Assembly (NCBI RefSeq): GCF_020510525.1
Contig: NZ_CP075188.1
Coordinates: 3,286,001-3,350,000, forward strand
DNA length: 64,000 nt
DNA from: Quatrionicoccus australiensis
Lineage (GTDB): Bacteria > Pseudomonadota > Gammaproteobacteria > Burkholderiales > Rhodocyclaceae
Reading direction: 5' to 3'
A program made the position numbers and the translations under genes. Of the stretch, positions 23,658 through 32,947 are shown one piece after another. Position 1 is the stretch's first letter; the number at the start of each line of letters is the position of its first letter. The notes under the pieces were generated by a model that did no database searches, was not told where the DNA came from, and saw nothing but the letters and a program-made list of their open reading frames with translations.

Positions 23658-25198
23658 CAGTCCTGAGCCTCGGAAGCCAGTTGCAAAACCAGTTGCTGCG
23701 AGGCCTTGCCGTCGCCATCTTCGTCGTTCTTGCCCGACTTGTTGCCGCCGCGCTTGCCTTCGACGGCATCGAGGTAATACTCGTCGATGTCACCGGTGAT
23801 GTAGCAGCCGTCAAAACAGGAGGCGTCGAACACGGTGAGGTCGGCGCGCAGCTTGGTCACCGAATTCTTCAGGGCATCAAGATCCTGGTAAACCAGCGCA
23901 TCGGCACCAATTTCCTCGGCGATACCGGCATCGTCACGCCCGGTGGCGATCAGTTCGGCGCGGGTCGGCATGTCGATGCCGTACACATTGGGGTAGCGCA
24001 CGGGAGGCGCGGCCGAGGCGAAATATACCTTGGTTGCACCGGCGGCACGCGCCATTTCGACGATTTCGCGACTGGTCGTGCCACGCACGATGGAGTCGTC
24101 AACGAGCAGGACGCGCTTGCCCTTGAATTCCTGACCGACGGTATTCAGCTTCTGGCGCACCGATTTCTTGCGCATCGCCTGGCCGGGCATGATGAAGGTG
24201 CGGCCGACATAGCGGTTCTTGACGAAGCCTTCGCGGAACGGAATGCCCAGCACCTGCGCCAGCTGCATTGCCGACGGACGGCTCGAATCGGGAATGGGAA
24301 TGACGACGTCGATTTCGTCGACCGGAATATGCAGCTTGACCTTCTCGGCCAGCGACTCGCCCATCGCCAGACGCGACTCGTAGACCGAAACGCCATCGAT
24401 CACCGAATCCGGGCGGGCAAGATAGACGTATTCGAAAATGCACGGCGCGTAGGTCGGCTGCTGCGCGCACTGACGGCTGTACAGCTGGTGATCGAGACTG
24501 ACGAAGACCGCTTCGCCGGGTTCGATATCACGCACCATGTCGAAACCCAGGGTATCAAGCGCCACCGACTCGGAAGCAATCAGGTATTCCATGCCTTCCG
24601 GTGTTTCGTTCTGGCCATAGACCAGCGGGCGAATGCCGTAGGGGTCGCGGAAGGCGAGCAGGCCATAACCGGCAATCAGCGCAACCACGGCGTAAGCGCC
24701 ACGGCAACGGCGATGCACGCCGGCCACCGCCTGGAAGATGCTGTCCACGTCGAGCTCGTAACCATGCGAAGCCGATTGCAGCTCGTGTGCCAGCACGTTG
24801 AGCAGCACTTCGGAATCGGAATTGGTATTGATGTGGCGACGGTCGAGGCGGAACATTTCGCCCTTCAACTGTTCGGCATTGGTCAGGTTGCCGTTGTGAC
24901 CGAGCACGATGCCGAACGGCGAATTGACGTAGAACGGTTGCGATTCGGCAAAATTGTAGGCCGAGCCGGCCGTCGGGTAACGCACGTGGCCGATACCCCA
25001 GTTGCCCGGCAGAGCGCGCATGTTGCGGGTGCGGAACACGTCGCGGACCAGCCCCGGCCCCTTGTGCAGATGGAAAGTATTGCCCTCTGCCGTTGCAATG
25101 CCGGCTGCATCCTGGCCGCGATGCTGGAGCACCATCAGACCATCATAGAGCAACTGGTTAACCGGTGATGTCGCCATCACGCCAAGAATCCCGCACAT
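23657..25198 (-). CDS. purF: Amidophosphoribosyltransferase
   Basis: First committed step of purine synthesis: PRPP plus glutamine to 5-phosphoribosylamine. The 513-residue protein begins MCGILGVM, with Cys2 as the N-terminal glutaminase nucleophile after Met removal. The glutaminase domain contains GIGHVRYPTAGS and GHNGNLTN. The phosphoribosyltransferase domain has the PRPP loop VLLVDDSIVRGTTS. The C-terminus carries a Lys/Gly-rich extension (KRGGNKSGKN). It lies 13 bp downstream of cvpA, the usual cvpA-purF pairing. Confidence 0.98.
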   Translation of the reverse strand: MCGILGVMATSPVNQLLYDGLMVLQHRGQDAAGIATAEGNTFHLHKGPGLVRDVFRTRNMRALPGNWGIGHVRYPTAGSAYNFAESQPFYVNSPFGIVLGHNGNLTNAEQLKGEMFRLDRRHINTNSDSEVLLNVLAHELQSASHGYELDVDSIFQAVAGVHRRCRGAYAVVALIAGYGLLAFRDPYGIRPLVYGQNETPEGMEYLIASESVALDTLGFDMVRDIEPGEAVFVSLDHQLYSRQCAQQPTYAPCIFEYVYLARPDSVIDGVSVYESRLAMGESLAEKVKLHIPVDEIDVVIPIPDSSRPSAMQLAQVLGIPFREGFVKNRYVGRTFIMPGQAMRKKSVRQKLNTVGQEFKGKRVLLVDDSIVRGTTSREIVEMARAAGATKVYFASAAPPVRYPNVYGIDMPTRAELIATGRDDAGIAEEIGADALVYQDLDALKNSVTKLRADLTVFDASCFDGCYITGDIDEYYLDAVEGKRGGNKSGKNDEDGDGKASQQLVLQLASEAQD

Positions 25199-25211
25199 AG
25201 TTTCTTCCTGC

Positions 25212-25703
25212 CTAGCTAAATCGAATTCGTTTTGCCAAATCGTCCGGCAGCCAGGGTTTGACTGCCATCACGGCTATTTCCAGAGGCTGCGCCAGCGTTG
25301 CATCCTTCCACCAGGCCTGCTTCGGCGCCGCCGTCATCCCGCCCAGCCCGACCAGCACCATGGTGACCAGCATGCCGCGCACCAGCCCAAATACCATTCC
25401 CAACAGGCGATCCGAGACGGACAGCCCCAAAGCCTTGACCATGCTGCGTACCGCCATGCGGACCAGCGCCATCGCCAGCAGCACGCCGACAAAGACCAGC
25501 ACGCAACCGGCCAGCATCCGCATTGACGGGTCAGCGATACCGGTAAAAGCCATCTGCCCGACCTGAGCACCAAATTCCATCGCGGCAAACAGACCGACAC
25601 CCCAGGCAACCAGGGCGAGAATCTCGCCAACCACGCCACGCCACAAACCGAACAGCAGCGACAGGCCGACGATGCCGATCACGACATAGTCAAAAATCGT
25701 CAT
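25212..25703 (-). CDS. cvpA: CvpA family membrane protein
   Basis: Inner-membrane protein of 163 residues with four hydrophobic segments (IFDYVVIGIVGLSLLFGLWR at the N-terminus). CvpA is needed for colicin V export in E. coli and supports envelope homeostasis; its biochemical role is not settled. The conserved GLWRG and the DRLLGMVFGLVRG loop fit the family. Its start overlaps the upstream SPOR gene by 4 bp (ATGA), and purF follows, the standard arrangement. Confidence 0.93.
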   Translation of the reverse strand: MTIFDYVVIGIVGLSLLFGLWRGVVGEILALVAWGVGLFAAMEFGAQVGQMAFTGIADPSMRMLAGCVLVFVGVLLAMALVRMAVRSMVKALGLSVSDRLLGMVFGLVRGMLVTMVLVGLGGMTAAPKQAWWKDATLAQPLEIAVMAVKPWLPDDLAKRIRFS

Positions 25704-26476
25704 TGCTTGGCCGCGACAACCCCGGACACACCGATATGCTGCATTTTTTCCAGCGCCTTGACGGCTGCTTCACGATTCGGGAAGGGCCCGGCGCGCAGGC
25801 GCGTCTTCTTGCCCTGCGGCGTATCGAGCGGTTCGCTGAAAGTCTTGATGCCCTGCTCGCCCAGTTTGGCTTTCAGGGTTTTGACATTGGCTTCATTGGA
25901 AAATGCCCCGATCAGCACCAGATATTCGCCGGACTTGGCGGCCGGCTTGGTGTCAGCAGCCTGGCCAGCCAGGATGGCGGCGGCGCGCTTGGCATCGTCA
26001 TTCTTGGCGACGGGCTTTTCCGCCGGCTTTTCTGCTGGCTTCTCGCTCTTGGCTGGCGCCTTTTCCGGGGATTTTTCCGGCTTGGCTGTTGGCTTTTCTG
26101 CCGGTTTTTCAAGCGCTTTGGCCGGCGTCGGTGCCGGCTTGTCCTTGACGACTTCGGGTGCCTTGCTGCCCGACACAACGGCCGGCGCAGCTGCGGGTAC
26201 GGGAAGCGGCTCGGCGGCAGGCTTGCCTACCGGCTCGACGGCTTTCTCAGCAGGCTTTTCGCCAGCCTTTTCAACCGGTGCTGCAGCGAACTTGGGCGCA
26301 AACGGCTTTTCGTCCTGCCCGGGAATGCGGATTTCGACATCCTGCACGGCCTGACGCGGCTCGTGATCCATGACCACGGGCAGCACGATGGCAACCACGG
26401 AAACGAAGGCGACCGCGCCCACCAGCCGGCGTCGGGCACGTTTTTTCATTTGCAGCTGAGCGTCGTTATCTTCCAT
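25700..26476 (-). CDS. dedD: SPOR-domain membrane protein (DedD-like)
   Basis: Bitopic inner-membrane protein of 258 residues: basic cytoplasmic start (KKRARRR), one TM helix at ~17-34, a long periplasmic linker made of Lys/Pro/Ala/Glu repeats (~75-165), and a C-terminal SPOR domain (~180-255, starting YLVLIGAFSNEANVKTL) that binds denuded glycan strands at the division septum. The position between folC and cvpA is where DedD lies in E. coli. It is 3 bp from folC and overlaps cvpA by 4 bp. Confidence 0.9.
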   Translation of the reverse strand: MEDNDAQLQMKKRARRRLVGAVAFVSVVAIVLPVVMDHEPRQAVQDVEIRIPGQDEKPFAPKFAAAPVEKAGEKPAEKAVEPVGKPAAEPLPVPAAAPAVVSGSKAPEVVKDKPAPTPAKALEKPAEKPTAKPEKSPEKAPAKSEKPAEKPAEKPVAKNDDAKRAAAILAGQAADTKPAAKSGEYLVLIGAFSNEANVKTLKAKLGEQGIKTFSEPLDTPQGKKTRLRAGPFPNREAAVKALEKMQHIGVSGVVAAKQ

Positions 26477-26479
26477 GAC

Positions 26480-27787
26480 CTAGGGCTTTTTACGCAGCAC
26501 CAGAAGGGCTCCGGCAACCGTGTAGAACGATCCAAAGGCCAGAATTCTATCACTTTCGCCGGCCTGCCCCTTGGCCGCCTGCATCGCCGCCTCAGGTGAA
26601 GGGTGGCAAATCACTTCGCCACCCAGACCGGCTGCGGCAATCACGGCACCCAGCGCTTCGGCGCTCGTACCGCGCGGACCGGTCAAGGTCGCTGCATGCC
26701 AGAAATCAACCTTGTCCTTGAGCGGCGCCAGCGCGCCGGCAATATCCTTGTCGTTGAGCATGCCGACCACGGCATGCGTATGATCGAAAAAGCCCATGCC
26801 GGACAGGTTGTCGGCCAGCACCTTGACCGCTTGCGGGTTGTGCCCGACATCGAGCACGATGGCCGGCTTGCCCGGCACCACCTGGAAACGCCCGGCCAGC
26901 TCGGTTTCGATCAGACCGGGCCGAATCGCCTGCATGGTCACCGGCAACTTGTCGCCGAGCGCCTCAAGTGCGGCGAGCACAACCGTTGCGTTGAATAGCT
27001 GGGTCGGGCCGCGCAAACCGGGGTAAGCGAGTGCCCGCTTCAGGATGCGCTCGCCGGAACGGCACCACCAGCGCCATTGCAGGCGATTTTCATCGCTTTC
27101 GACAGGCGGCCGCTCGAAGCCGAAATCGCGCCCGATCAGGCGCAGGTCGGCACCGATGGCGGCAGCGTGATCGAGCAGGCTGTGCGGCGGATTCGGATCG
27201 GCACAAAAAGCCGGCTTGCCGGCGCGATAGATGCCGGCCTTCTCGAAACCTATGCTTTCCCGGTCCGGCCCCAGCCAGTCGGTATGATCAAGCGCCACGG
27301 TGGTGACGATGGAAACATCCGGCTCGTAAGCGTTGACCGCATCGAGCCGGCCACCCAGACCGACTTCGAGAATCGCCGCCTCGACACCGGCGGCAGCAAA
27401 GACTTCCCAGGCGGCCAGGGTGCCAAATTCGAAATAGGTCAGCGCCACATCGCCGGCCTGCTGGCGCGCCGCCTCGACACGGGCAAAGGCAGCACACAGC
27501 GCGACATCATCAACCGACTTGCCGTTCAGGCGTATCCGCTCGTTATAGGCAAGCAGATGCGGCGAGGTATAGCAGCCGACCTTGTAGCCCGCCCGATCGA
27601 TGATGTTTTCCAGATAGGCACAGGTCGAGCCCTTGCCATTGGTACCACCAACGATGATGACCGGGCAGTGCTGCGTCTGGCCGAGCGCATCCTTGACCAG
27701 GCGAATGCGGTCGAGGCCCAGTTCGATGCCGGCCTGTCCCTTGGGGTGCAGGCCTTCGAGATGGGCCAGCCAGTCGTTTAAGTTCAT
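26480..27787 (-). CDS. folC: Folylpolyglutamate synthase/dihydrofolate synthase
   Basis: Bifunctional ligase adding glutamate to dihydropteroate and then to folates. The 435-residue Mur-ligase-type protein has the P-loop GGTNGKGSTCAYL (~47-59), the SPHLLAYNERIR block, LEVGLGGRLDAVNAY, and the C-terminal domain with LDVGHNPQAV. Located between accD and the SPOR gene, a conserved accD-folC-dedD-cvpA-purF order. An 86-bp spacer with a repeated CTCGATCC word separates it from accD. Confidence 0.96.
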   Translation of the reverse strand: MNLNDWLAHLEGLHPKGQAGIELGLDRIRLVKDALGQTQHCPVIIVGGTNGKGSTCAYLENIIDRAGYKVGCYTSPHLLAYNERIRLNGKSVDDVALCAAFARVEAARQQAGDVALTYFEFGTLAAWEVFAAAGVEAAILEVGLGGRLDAVNAYEPDVSIVTTVALDHTDWLGPDRESIGFEKAGIYRAGKPAFCADPNPPHSLLDHAAAIGADLRLIGRDFGFERPPVESDENRLQWRWWCRSGERILKRALAYPGLRGPTQLFNATVVLAALEALGDKLPVTMQAIRPGLIETELAGRFQVVPGKPAIVLDVGHNPQAVKVLADNLSGMGFFDHTHAVVGMLNDKDIAGALAPLKDKVDFWHAATLTGPRGTSAEALGAVIAAAGLGGEVICHPSPEAAMQAAKGQAGESDRILAFGSFYTVAGALLVLRKKP

Positions 27788-27788
27788 A

Positions 27789-27870
27789 GGATCGAGTTAC
27801 CTAGTATCCAGGGGCAAGCTCGGGGACAGGCGCGAATTTACTCGATCCTCGATCCCGATAGCTCGATCCC
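27789..27870. repeat. CTCGATCC repeat cluster between accD and folC
   Basis: GGATCGAGT at 27789-27797 is the exact inverse of ACTCGATCC at 27840-27848. Two more direct copies of CTCGATCCC follow at 27848-27856 and 27862-27870. Together they could fold the whole accD-folC spacer into a stem with a ~42-nt loop. Confidence 0.5.
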
Positions 27871-27873
27871 GCA

Positions 27874-28743
27874 TCAAGCTGCCGCAGGCAGCTTCTGCAA
27901 CAGCGCCAGGACGCGGGCAACCTGATCACGCATTTCGCGGCGGTCGACAATCATGTCGATGGCGCCCTTTTCGAGGATGAACTCGGAACGCTGGAAGCCT
28001 TCCGGCAGTTTTTCGCGCACCGTCTGCTCGATGACGCGCGGCCCGGCGAAACCGATCAGCGCCTTTGGTTCGGCAATTACCACATCGCCGACGAAGGCAA
28101 AGGAAGCGGAAACGCCGCCCATGGTCGGATCGGTCAGGATGGAGATGAAGGGCAGACCGGCTTGCGACAGCTTGGTCAGCGAAGCGGTCGACTTGGCCAT
28201 CTGCATCAGCGAGAACAGGCCTTCCTGCATGCGCGCACCGCCGGAAGCGGTAATGCAGATGAATGCGGCCTTTTGCTCGATGGCGGCATTGACGCCGCGC
28301 ACGAAGCGCTCGCCGAGCACGGAACCCATTGAGCCGCCCATGAAGTCGAACTCGAAGGCTGCGCCGACCACCGGCATGTTCTTGATGGCGCCCTGCATGA
28401 CCACCAGCGAATCAGTCTCGCCGGTTGCCTCGTTGGCCTCCATCAGACGATCCGGATACTTTTTGGAATCCTTGAATTTCAGGGTGTCGACCGGTACGAC
28501 CTCGGCACCGATCTCGAAACGCCCCTCCGGATCGAGCAGCAGATCGAGACGATCGCGCGCGTTGATCCGGTTGTGGTGACCGCATTTCGGGCAAACCTGC
28601 AGATTTTTTTCCAGGTCGGTGGCGTACAGCACCGCCTCGCAGGACGGGCACTTGCTCCACAGACCTTCCGGCAATGCGCCACGGCGCTGGACGCCCTGTT
28701 CACGCTTGATTTTCGGGGGCAGCAGTTTGTCTAGCCAACTCAT
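27874..28743 (-). CDS. accD: Acetyl-CoA carboxylase carboxyltransferase subunit beta
   Basis: Beta subunit of the carboxyltransferase that moves CO2 from biotin to acetyl-CoA to give malonyl-CoA. The 289-residue protein has the N-terminal zinc ribbon with cysteines 32, 35, 51 and 54 (CPSC ... CPKC) and the crotonase-like core ([40 protein letters not shown]). The partner subunit accA lies in the same window at 56193-57161. Its ATG overlaps the trpA stop by 4 bp. Confidence 0.98.
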   Translation of the reverse strand: MSWLDKLLPPKIKREQGVQRRGALPEGLWSKCPSCEAVLYATDLEKNLQVCPKCGHHNRINARDRLDLLLDPEGRFEIGAEVVPVDTLKFKDSKKYPDRLMEANEATGETDSLVVMQGAIKNMPVVGAAFEFDFMGGSMGSVLGERFVRGVNAAIEQKAAFICITASGGARMQEGLFSLMQMAKSTASLTKLSQAGLPFISILTDPTMGGVSASFAFVGDVVIAEPKALIGFAGPRVIEQTVREKLPEGFQRSEFILEKGAIDMIVDRREMRDQVARVLALLQKLPAAA

Positions 28744-29546
28744 GATTTCACCTCGTCTACACCACGGCGAATGTCTGCCACCAACGCCTTGACGTTGGCA
28801 CAGGCAGTTTCTGCCGTCGATTTTTCAATTTCTTCAATGATCCGGCTGCCGACGACGACTGCGTCGGCAATGCCGGCAATGCGGGCGGCCGTCGCTGCGT
28901 CACGAATGCCGAAACCGACGCCGACCGGCAAGCCGGTCTTTTCGCGGATCAGCGGCAGACGTTCAGCCACCGCCTCGACATTCAGGGCGCCGGAACCGGT
29001 CACGCCGGCCAGCGACACGTAATAGACATAGCCGGAGGCAATTTCAGCGACCTGTTCGATGCGTTCGACACTGGAGGTCGGCGCCAGCAGGAAGATCGGA
29101 TCCATGCCATGGGCTTTCATCGCGGCACCGAAACTGGCCGCCTCTTCCGGCGGGTAATCGACGACCAGCACGCCGTCAACGCCAGCGGTCGACGCCGCCA
29201 GAGCGAACTTTTCCAGGCCCATCGCCTCGATCGGATTGGCGTAACCCATCAGTACGATCGGCGTTTTCGCATCGGTCTGACGAAAATCGACGACCAGTTG
29301 CAGCACCTTGCGCAGCGTCATGCCCTTGGCCAGGGCGCGCTCGGAAGCACGCTGGATGGTCGGGCCGTCGGCCATCGGGTCGGAGAAAGGCACGCCAAGT
29401 TCAATGACGTCGGCGCCGGCTTCGACCAGCGTGTGCAGCAGCGGCAGGGTCAGTGCGACATCGGGATCGCCGGCCGTGATGAAGGGAATCAGTGCCTTGC
29501 GGCCTTCGCCATTGAGGCGTTCAAAAGCTTGTTGAATGCGCGACAT
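28740..29546 (-). CDS. trpA: Tryptophan synthase alpha chain
   Basis: Cleaves indole-3-glycerol phosphate to indole and glyceraldehyde 3-phosphate. The 268-residue TIM barrel has FITAGDPD, the catalytic Glu region [16 protein letters not shown], and the phosphate loop [12 protein letters not shown]. It sits 2 bp downstream of trpB and overlaps accD by 4 bp, so trpFBA and accD are translated from one message. Confidence 0.98.
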   Translation of the reverse strand: MSRIQQAFERLNGEGRKALIPFITAGDPDVALTLPLLHTLVEAGADVIELGVPFSDPMADGPTIQRASERALAKGMTLRKVLQLVVDFRQTDAKTPIVLMGYANPIEAMGLEKFALAASTAGVDGVLVVDYPPEEAASFGAAMKAHGMDPIFLLAPTSSVERIEQVAEIASGYVYYVSLAGVTGSGALNVEAVAERLPLIREKTGLPVGVGFGIRDAATAARIAGIADAVVVGSRIIEEIEKSTAETACANVKALVADIRRGVDEVKS

Positions 29547-29548
29547 GA

Positions 29549-30754
29549 TCAGAACTGGATCCCGGATTTTTCGGCCACGGTATGCATGTCCTTGTCACCC
29601 CGGCCGGAGAGGTTGACCAGCAGAATCTTGTCCTTGGGCAGCGTCGGCGCCAATTTGGCGGCGTAGGCCAGGGCGTGACTGGATTCGAGCGCCGGGATGA
29701 TGCCTTCGAGACGACACAGGTTGTGGAAGGCGGCGAGCGCTTCGGCATCGTTGATCGGGACATATTCAGCCCGACCGAGATCCTTGAGCCAGGCGTGTTC
29801 CGGACCGACGCCGGGGTAATCCAGACCGGCCGAGATCGAATGCGTCTCGATGATCTGGCCATCCTCGTCCTGCAGCAGGTAGGTGCGGTTGCCGTGCAGC
29901 ACGCCGGGCACGCCAGCGGTCAGCGAGGCGGCGTGACGACCGGTCTCGACGCCGTCACCGGCAGCTTCGACGCCGATCAGGCGGACGTTTTCTTCGTTGA
30001 TGTAGGGATAGAAAATGCCCATCGCGTTCGAACCGCCGCCGACTGCGGCAATCACCGCATCGGGCTGGCGCCCGGCCATTTCCGGCATCTGCGTCAGGCA
30101 TTCCTCGCCGATGATCTTCTGGAAGTCGCGCACCAGCATCGGATAGGGGTGCGGGCCGGCGACCGTGCCGATGATGTAGAAGGTGTTGTGGATGTTGGTC
30201 ACCCAGTCGCGCATCGCTTCATTGAGCGCGTCCTTGAGCGTCTTCGAGCCGGATTCGACGGGCACGACGGTGGCGCCGAGCAGCTTCATGCGATAGACGT
30301 TGGCCGCCTGGCGACGCACGTCCTCGCTGCCCATGTACACCACGCATTCCATGCCGTAGCGGGCGGCGACGGTTGCGGTGGCGACACCGTGCTGGCCAGC
30401 GCCGGTTTCGGCGATGACGCGCGGCTTGCCCATGCGCTTGGCGAGCATGGCCTGGCCGATGCAGTTGTTCACCTTGTGGGCGCCGGTGTGGTTGAGATCT
30501 TCGCGCTTGAGATAGATCTGGGCGCCGCCCAGCAGGTCGGACCAGCGCTTGGCGTGATAGATCGGCGACGGCCGGCCGACAAAGTGCTTGAGTTCGTATT
30601 CGTATTCGGCGCGAAAAGCCGGGTCAGCCTGCGCCGCGGCGTAGGCGGCTTTCAGCTCATCGAGGGCGCCGAACAGGGTCTCGGCAACAAAGACGCCGCC
30701 ATAAGGACCAAAATGGCCGCGGGCATCGGGAAAGCTATAAGGGGTATGGGACAT
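29549..30754 (-). CDS. trpB: Tryptophan synthase beta chain
   Basis: PLP enzyme condensing indole with serine to form tryptophan, receiving indole by tunnel from TrpA. The 401 residues include the PLP lysine in [26 protein letters not shown], and the phosphate loop [15 protein letters not shown] ribosome-binding site precedes the ATG. The 118-bp gap to trpF contains a small hairpin with a T-run that could attenuate transcription. Confidence 0.98.
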   Translation of the reverse strand: MSHTPYSFPDARGHFGPYGGVFVAETLFGALDELKAAYAAAQADPAFRAEYEYELKHFVGRPSPIYHAKRWSDLLGGAQIYLKREDLNHTGAHKVNNCIGQAMLAKRMGKPRVIAETGAGQHGVATATVAARYGMECVVYMGSEDVRRQAANVYRMKLLGATVVPVESGSKTLKDALNEAMRDWVTNIHNTFYIIGTVAGPHPYPMLVRDFQKIIGEECLTQMPEMAGRQPDAVIAAVGGGSNAMGIFYPYINEENVRLIGVEAAGDGVETGRHAASLTAGVPGVLHGNRTYLLQDEDGQIIETHSISAGLDYPGVGPEHAWLKDLGRAEYVPINDAEALAAFHNLCRLEGIIPALESSHALAYAAKLAPTLPKDKILLVNLSGRGDKDMHTVAEKSGIQF

Positions 30755-30785
30755 GGCAAAACTCCTGGAAAAATTGGACGAAAAA

Positions 30786-30798
30786 GGACGAATCGTCC
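30786..30798 (-). terminator. Small hairpin between trpF and trpB
   Basis: On the minus strand GGACG-ATT-CGTCC is followed directly by TTTTT. The stem is only five pairs, so this is at best a weak terminator or attenuator of trpBA. Confidence 0.35.
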
Positions 30799-30872
30799 GT
30801 CTTCAGGGATGATTTGCCAGGTAATGCCGCCAACAGGTTCGGGTGATGCCACCCGCCGATTCCCGCATATTC

Positions 30873-31511
30873 CTATCCTTCGCTGACTGCCTGATCGGCC
30901 GCGCGCACCGCGGCGACGAAGGCAGCGATTTTTGCGTGATCCTTGATGCCCTTGCCCATTTCCACCCCCGACGAGACGTCGACCGCCGCCGGACGCACCC
31001 GGCGCACGGCATCGCCGACATTCGCAGCGGTCAACCCGCCGGAAAGCACCAAAAAGCCCGGCAAGCCCGGCGGAATCAGCGTCCAGTCGAAAACATGACC
31101 ACCACCGCCGTAGCCTTCAACGAAGGCATCGAGCAACAAACCGCGGCTTTCGGGAAACGAGCTCGCGAATTCTACCAGATCGAGCCCCGGCCTCACCCGC
31201 GCTGCACGCAGATAGGGACGGCCAAACTGGCGGCAATAGGCAGGATCCTCGTCGCCGTGGAATTGCAGCAGGTTGATGGGCACTTGCTCGCAGACGGCGC
31301 GCACCGTTTCCGGCACCTCGTTAACGAACAAACCAAGCACATCGACGAAGGGCGGAATGCGCCGGACCAGTTCGGCGGCGCGCGCCGGCGTCACGTAGCG
31401 CGGGCTGGGCGGATAGAAGACGAAACCGATCGCGTCGGCACCGGCCGCCACGGCGGCGTCGACATCCTCTTCGCGGGTCAGGCCGCAGATCTTGATGCGG
31501 GTTTTAGTCAT
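30873..31511 (-). CDS. trpF: Phosphoribosylanthranilate isomerase
   Basis: Converts N-(5-phosphoribosyl)anthranilate to the carboxyphenylamino-deoxyribulose phosphate in tryptophan synthesis. The 212-residue barrel has the catalytic Cys in IKICGLTREED, the FYPPSPRYV loop, LLQFHGDE, and the Asp/phosphate region (LLLDAFVEGYGGGGHVFDW). Start: ATG at 31511 overlapping the truA stop (ATGA); the frame is open far upstream only because it runs antisense-free through truA. The pathway's trpE, trpG, trpD and trpC are not in this window. Confidence 0.96.
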   Translation of the reverse strand: MTKTRIKICGLTREEDVDAAVAAGADAIGFVFYPPSPRYVTPARAAELVRRIPPFVDVLGLFVNEVPETVRAVCEQVPINLLQFHGDEDPAYCRQFGRPYLRAARVRPGLDLVEFASSFPESRGLLLDAFVEGYGGGGHVFDWTLIPPGLPGFLVLSGGLTAANVGDAVRRVRPAAVDVSSGVEMGKGIKDHAKIAAFVAAVRAADQAVSEG

Positions 31512-32296
31512 TTGAGCATGCCATCGAGAAAGTCGTCCTGCGGATCGGGCAATTGCCAGTGCGACTCGTAGATCGGGCCGCGGAAGTAGAGACCGTCCGG
31601 CGAAAAGGTCGGGGCCGCCTCGGTCCGGTCGCGCGCCTGCAGCAGTTCGTCCATCCATTCTGCCGGCTGCGCGCCCTTGCCGATGTAAACCAGGCTGCCG
31701 ACCAGGTTGCGCACCATGTGATGCAGAAAGGCGCTGGCTTCGAAATCGAAGACCAGCAGATTGCCCTGCTGCTGAACATCGGCCCGCCACAGGGTCTTGA
31801 CCGGCGTCTTGGCCTGGCAGCCGGCGGCGCGGAAGGCGGAAAAATCGTGCTCGCCGAGCAGTCGACCGGCAGCCGCCTGCATCGCGGCCAGATCGAGCGG
31901 CAGATGGAACCAGCCGACCCGCCCCTGCCACAGGCCGGGCCGTTGCGGCCGATTCATCAGCAGATAGCGGTAACGCCGGCCACGCGCGCTGAAACGCGCA
32001 TGGAATTCGGGGGCTACCGGTTGCGCCCAGCGCACCGCGACGCCATCCGGCAGATGCGAATTGACGCCACGCACCCAGGCGCTCAGCGGTCGTTCGACCG
32101 GGGCATCGAAATGCACGACCTGGTGCGTCGCATGCACGCCGGCATCGGTGCGCCCGGCGCAGATGACGCCGACCGGCTGCCCGGCAATTGCTGCCAGCGC
32201 TGCCTCCAGCGCATCCTGCACGGTATTGCCGGAGGGCTGACTCTGCCAGCCGTGGAAATGCGTGCCGCAATATTCGATGGCGAGGGCGATTCTCAT
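31508..32296 (-). CDS. truA: tRNA pseudouridine(38-40) synthase TruA
   Basis: Modifies U38-U40 of the anticodon arm of many tRNAs. The 262-residue protein has the family start (RIALAIEYCGTHFHGWQ), the catalytic Asp in CAGRTDAGVHATHQVVHFD, and FLHHMVRNLVGSLVYIG near the C-terminus. Lies between fimV and trpF, as in many betaproteobacteria and pseudomonads. Its start overlaps the upstream membrane-protein gene by 4 bp. Confidence 0.97.
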   Translation of the reverse strand: MRIALAIEYCGTHFHGWQSQPSGNTVQDALEAALAAIAGQPVGVICAGRTDAGVHATHQVVHFDAPVERPLSAWVRGVNSHLPDGVAVRWAQPVAPEFHARFSARGRRYRYLLMNRPQRPGLWQGRVGWFHLPLDLAAMQAAAGRLLGEHDFSAFRAAGCQAKTPVKTLWRADVQQQGNLLVFDFEASAFLHHMVRNLVGSLVYIGKGAQPAEWMDELLQARDRTEAAPTFSPDGLYFRGPIYESHWQLPDPQDDFLDGMLK

Positions 32297-32886
32297 AGCA
32301 GGATCGCCCCCAGCAGCAAGCCGGCGCTGGCGAGAACCAGCAGCGTATCGCGCGCCGCCCAGAGCGGCAGACTCAGATGCAGCACGGCGGGACCGCCGGC
32401 AAAATCGGGATCGCCAGCCAGCATTTTTTTCCAGGCGCCCTTCTCCGGCCTGGCCTGCAGGTTTTCCAGAACCAGCGACAGGCGCACGACGAGGCGTGCT
32501 GTATCAAAACCGAACCACTGCAAGGGGCGCAACAGTCCCCACAAGGCGCTGACCAGGCCGTCGCGCCCGAGATGATCGAACAGCCAGGCCAGGCAGCCGA
32601 GCATGGCGACCAGACGCGCTGCTTGCAGGGAAGCTTCGGCCATGCCTTCGTAAGTCGGCGCCCAGGGCAAATCGGCAAGCGCCTCGCCAAGCGTGTTGTA
32701 GGCGAGGATCAGCCAGAGGCTGAGCAACAGCCAGCGGCCGCGCCAGACATAGGCAAACCAGGGACGCCACAGGGTCAGCCGGGCCAGCAACAGGCCGAGC
32801 ACGAGCACGGCGAGCCCGGCATAGGCAAGAAACTGGGTGGCCAGCACGGCCGCCAGCCAGGCAATCAGGGCAGTAGTCGGATGCAA
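32293..32886 (-). CDS. CbiQ/EcfT-like membrane protein
   Basis: Hydrophobic protein of about 197 residues with four or five predicted membrane segments; the region FLAYAGLAVLVLGLLLARLT and the tail resemble the energy-coupling-factor T component (CbiQ/EcfT). No ABC ATPase or S component lies nearby, so a transport role is uncertain. Start: TTG at 32886 with TTGGAG six bases upstream is preferred. ATGs at 32907 and 32925 in the same frame lie inside the fimV terminator hairpin. It overlaps truA by 4 bp. Confidence 0.72.
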   Translation of the reverse strand: MHPTTALIAWLAAVLATQFLAYAGLAVLVLGLLLARLTLWRPWFAYVWRGRWLLLSLWLILAYNTLGEALADLPWAPTYEGMAEASLQAARLVAMLGCLAWLFDHLGRDGLVSALWGLLRPLQWFGFDTARLVVRLSLVLENLQARPEKGAWKKMLAGDPDFAGGPAVLHLSLPLWAARDTLLVLASAGLLLGAILL

Positions 32887-32901
32887 GTCAGGCTCCAAAA
32901 T

Positions 32902-32929
32902 GCACATGGCCCCTTGCGGGGCCATGTGC
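32902..32929 (-). terminator. fimV terminator hairpin
   Basis: GCACATGGCCCC pairs perfectly with GGGGCCATGTGC around a four-base loop, followed by ATTTTGG on the minus strand. It lies 18 bp past the fimV stop and just ahead of the next gene's ribosome-binding site. Confidence 0.75.
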
Positions 32930-32947
32930 CGATCACAAGCCGTGATT

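Noticed and set aside
30873..32270. 465-codon reading that would fuse trpF with upstream sequence
   Set aside because: The upstream part is an out-of-frame reading of truA; trpF starts at the ATG overlapping the truA stop.
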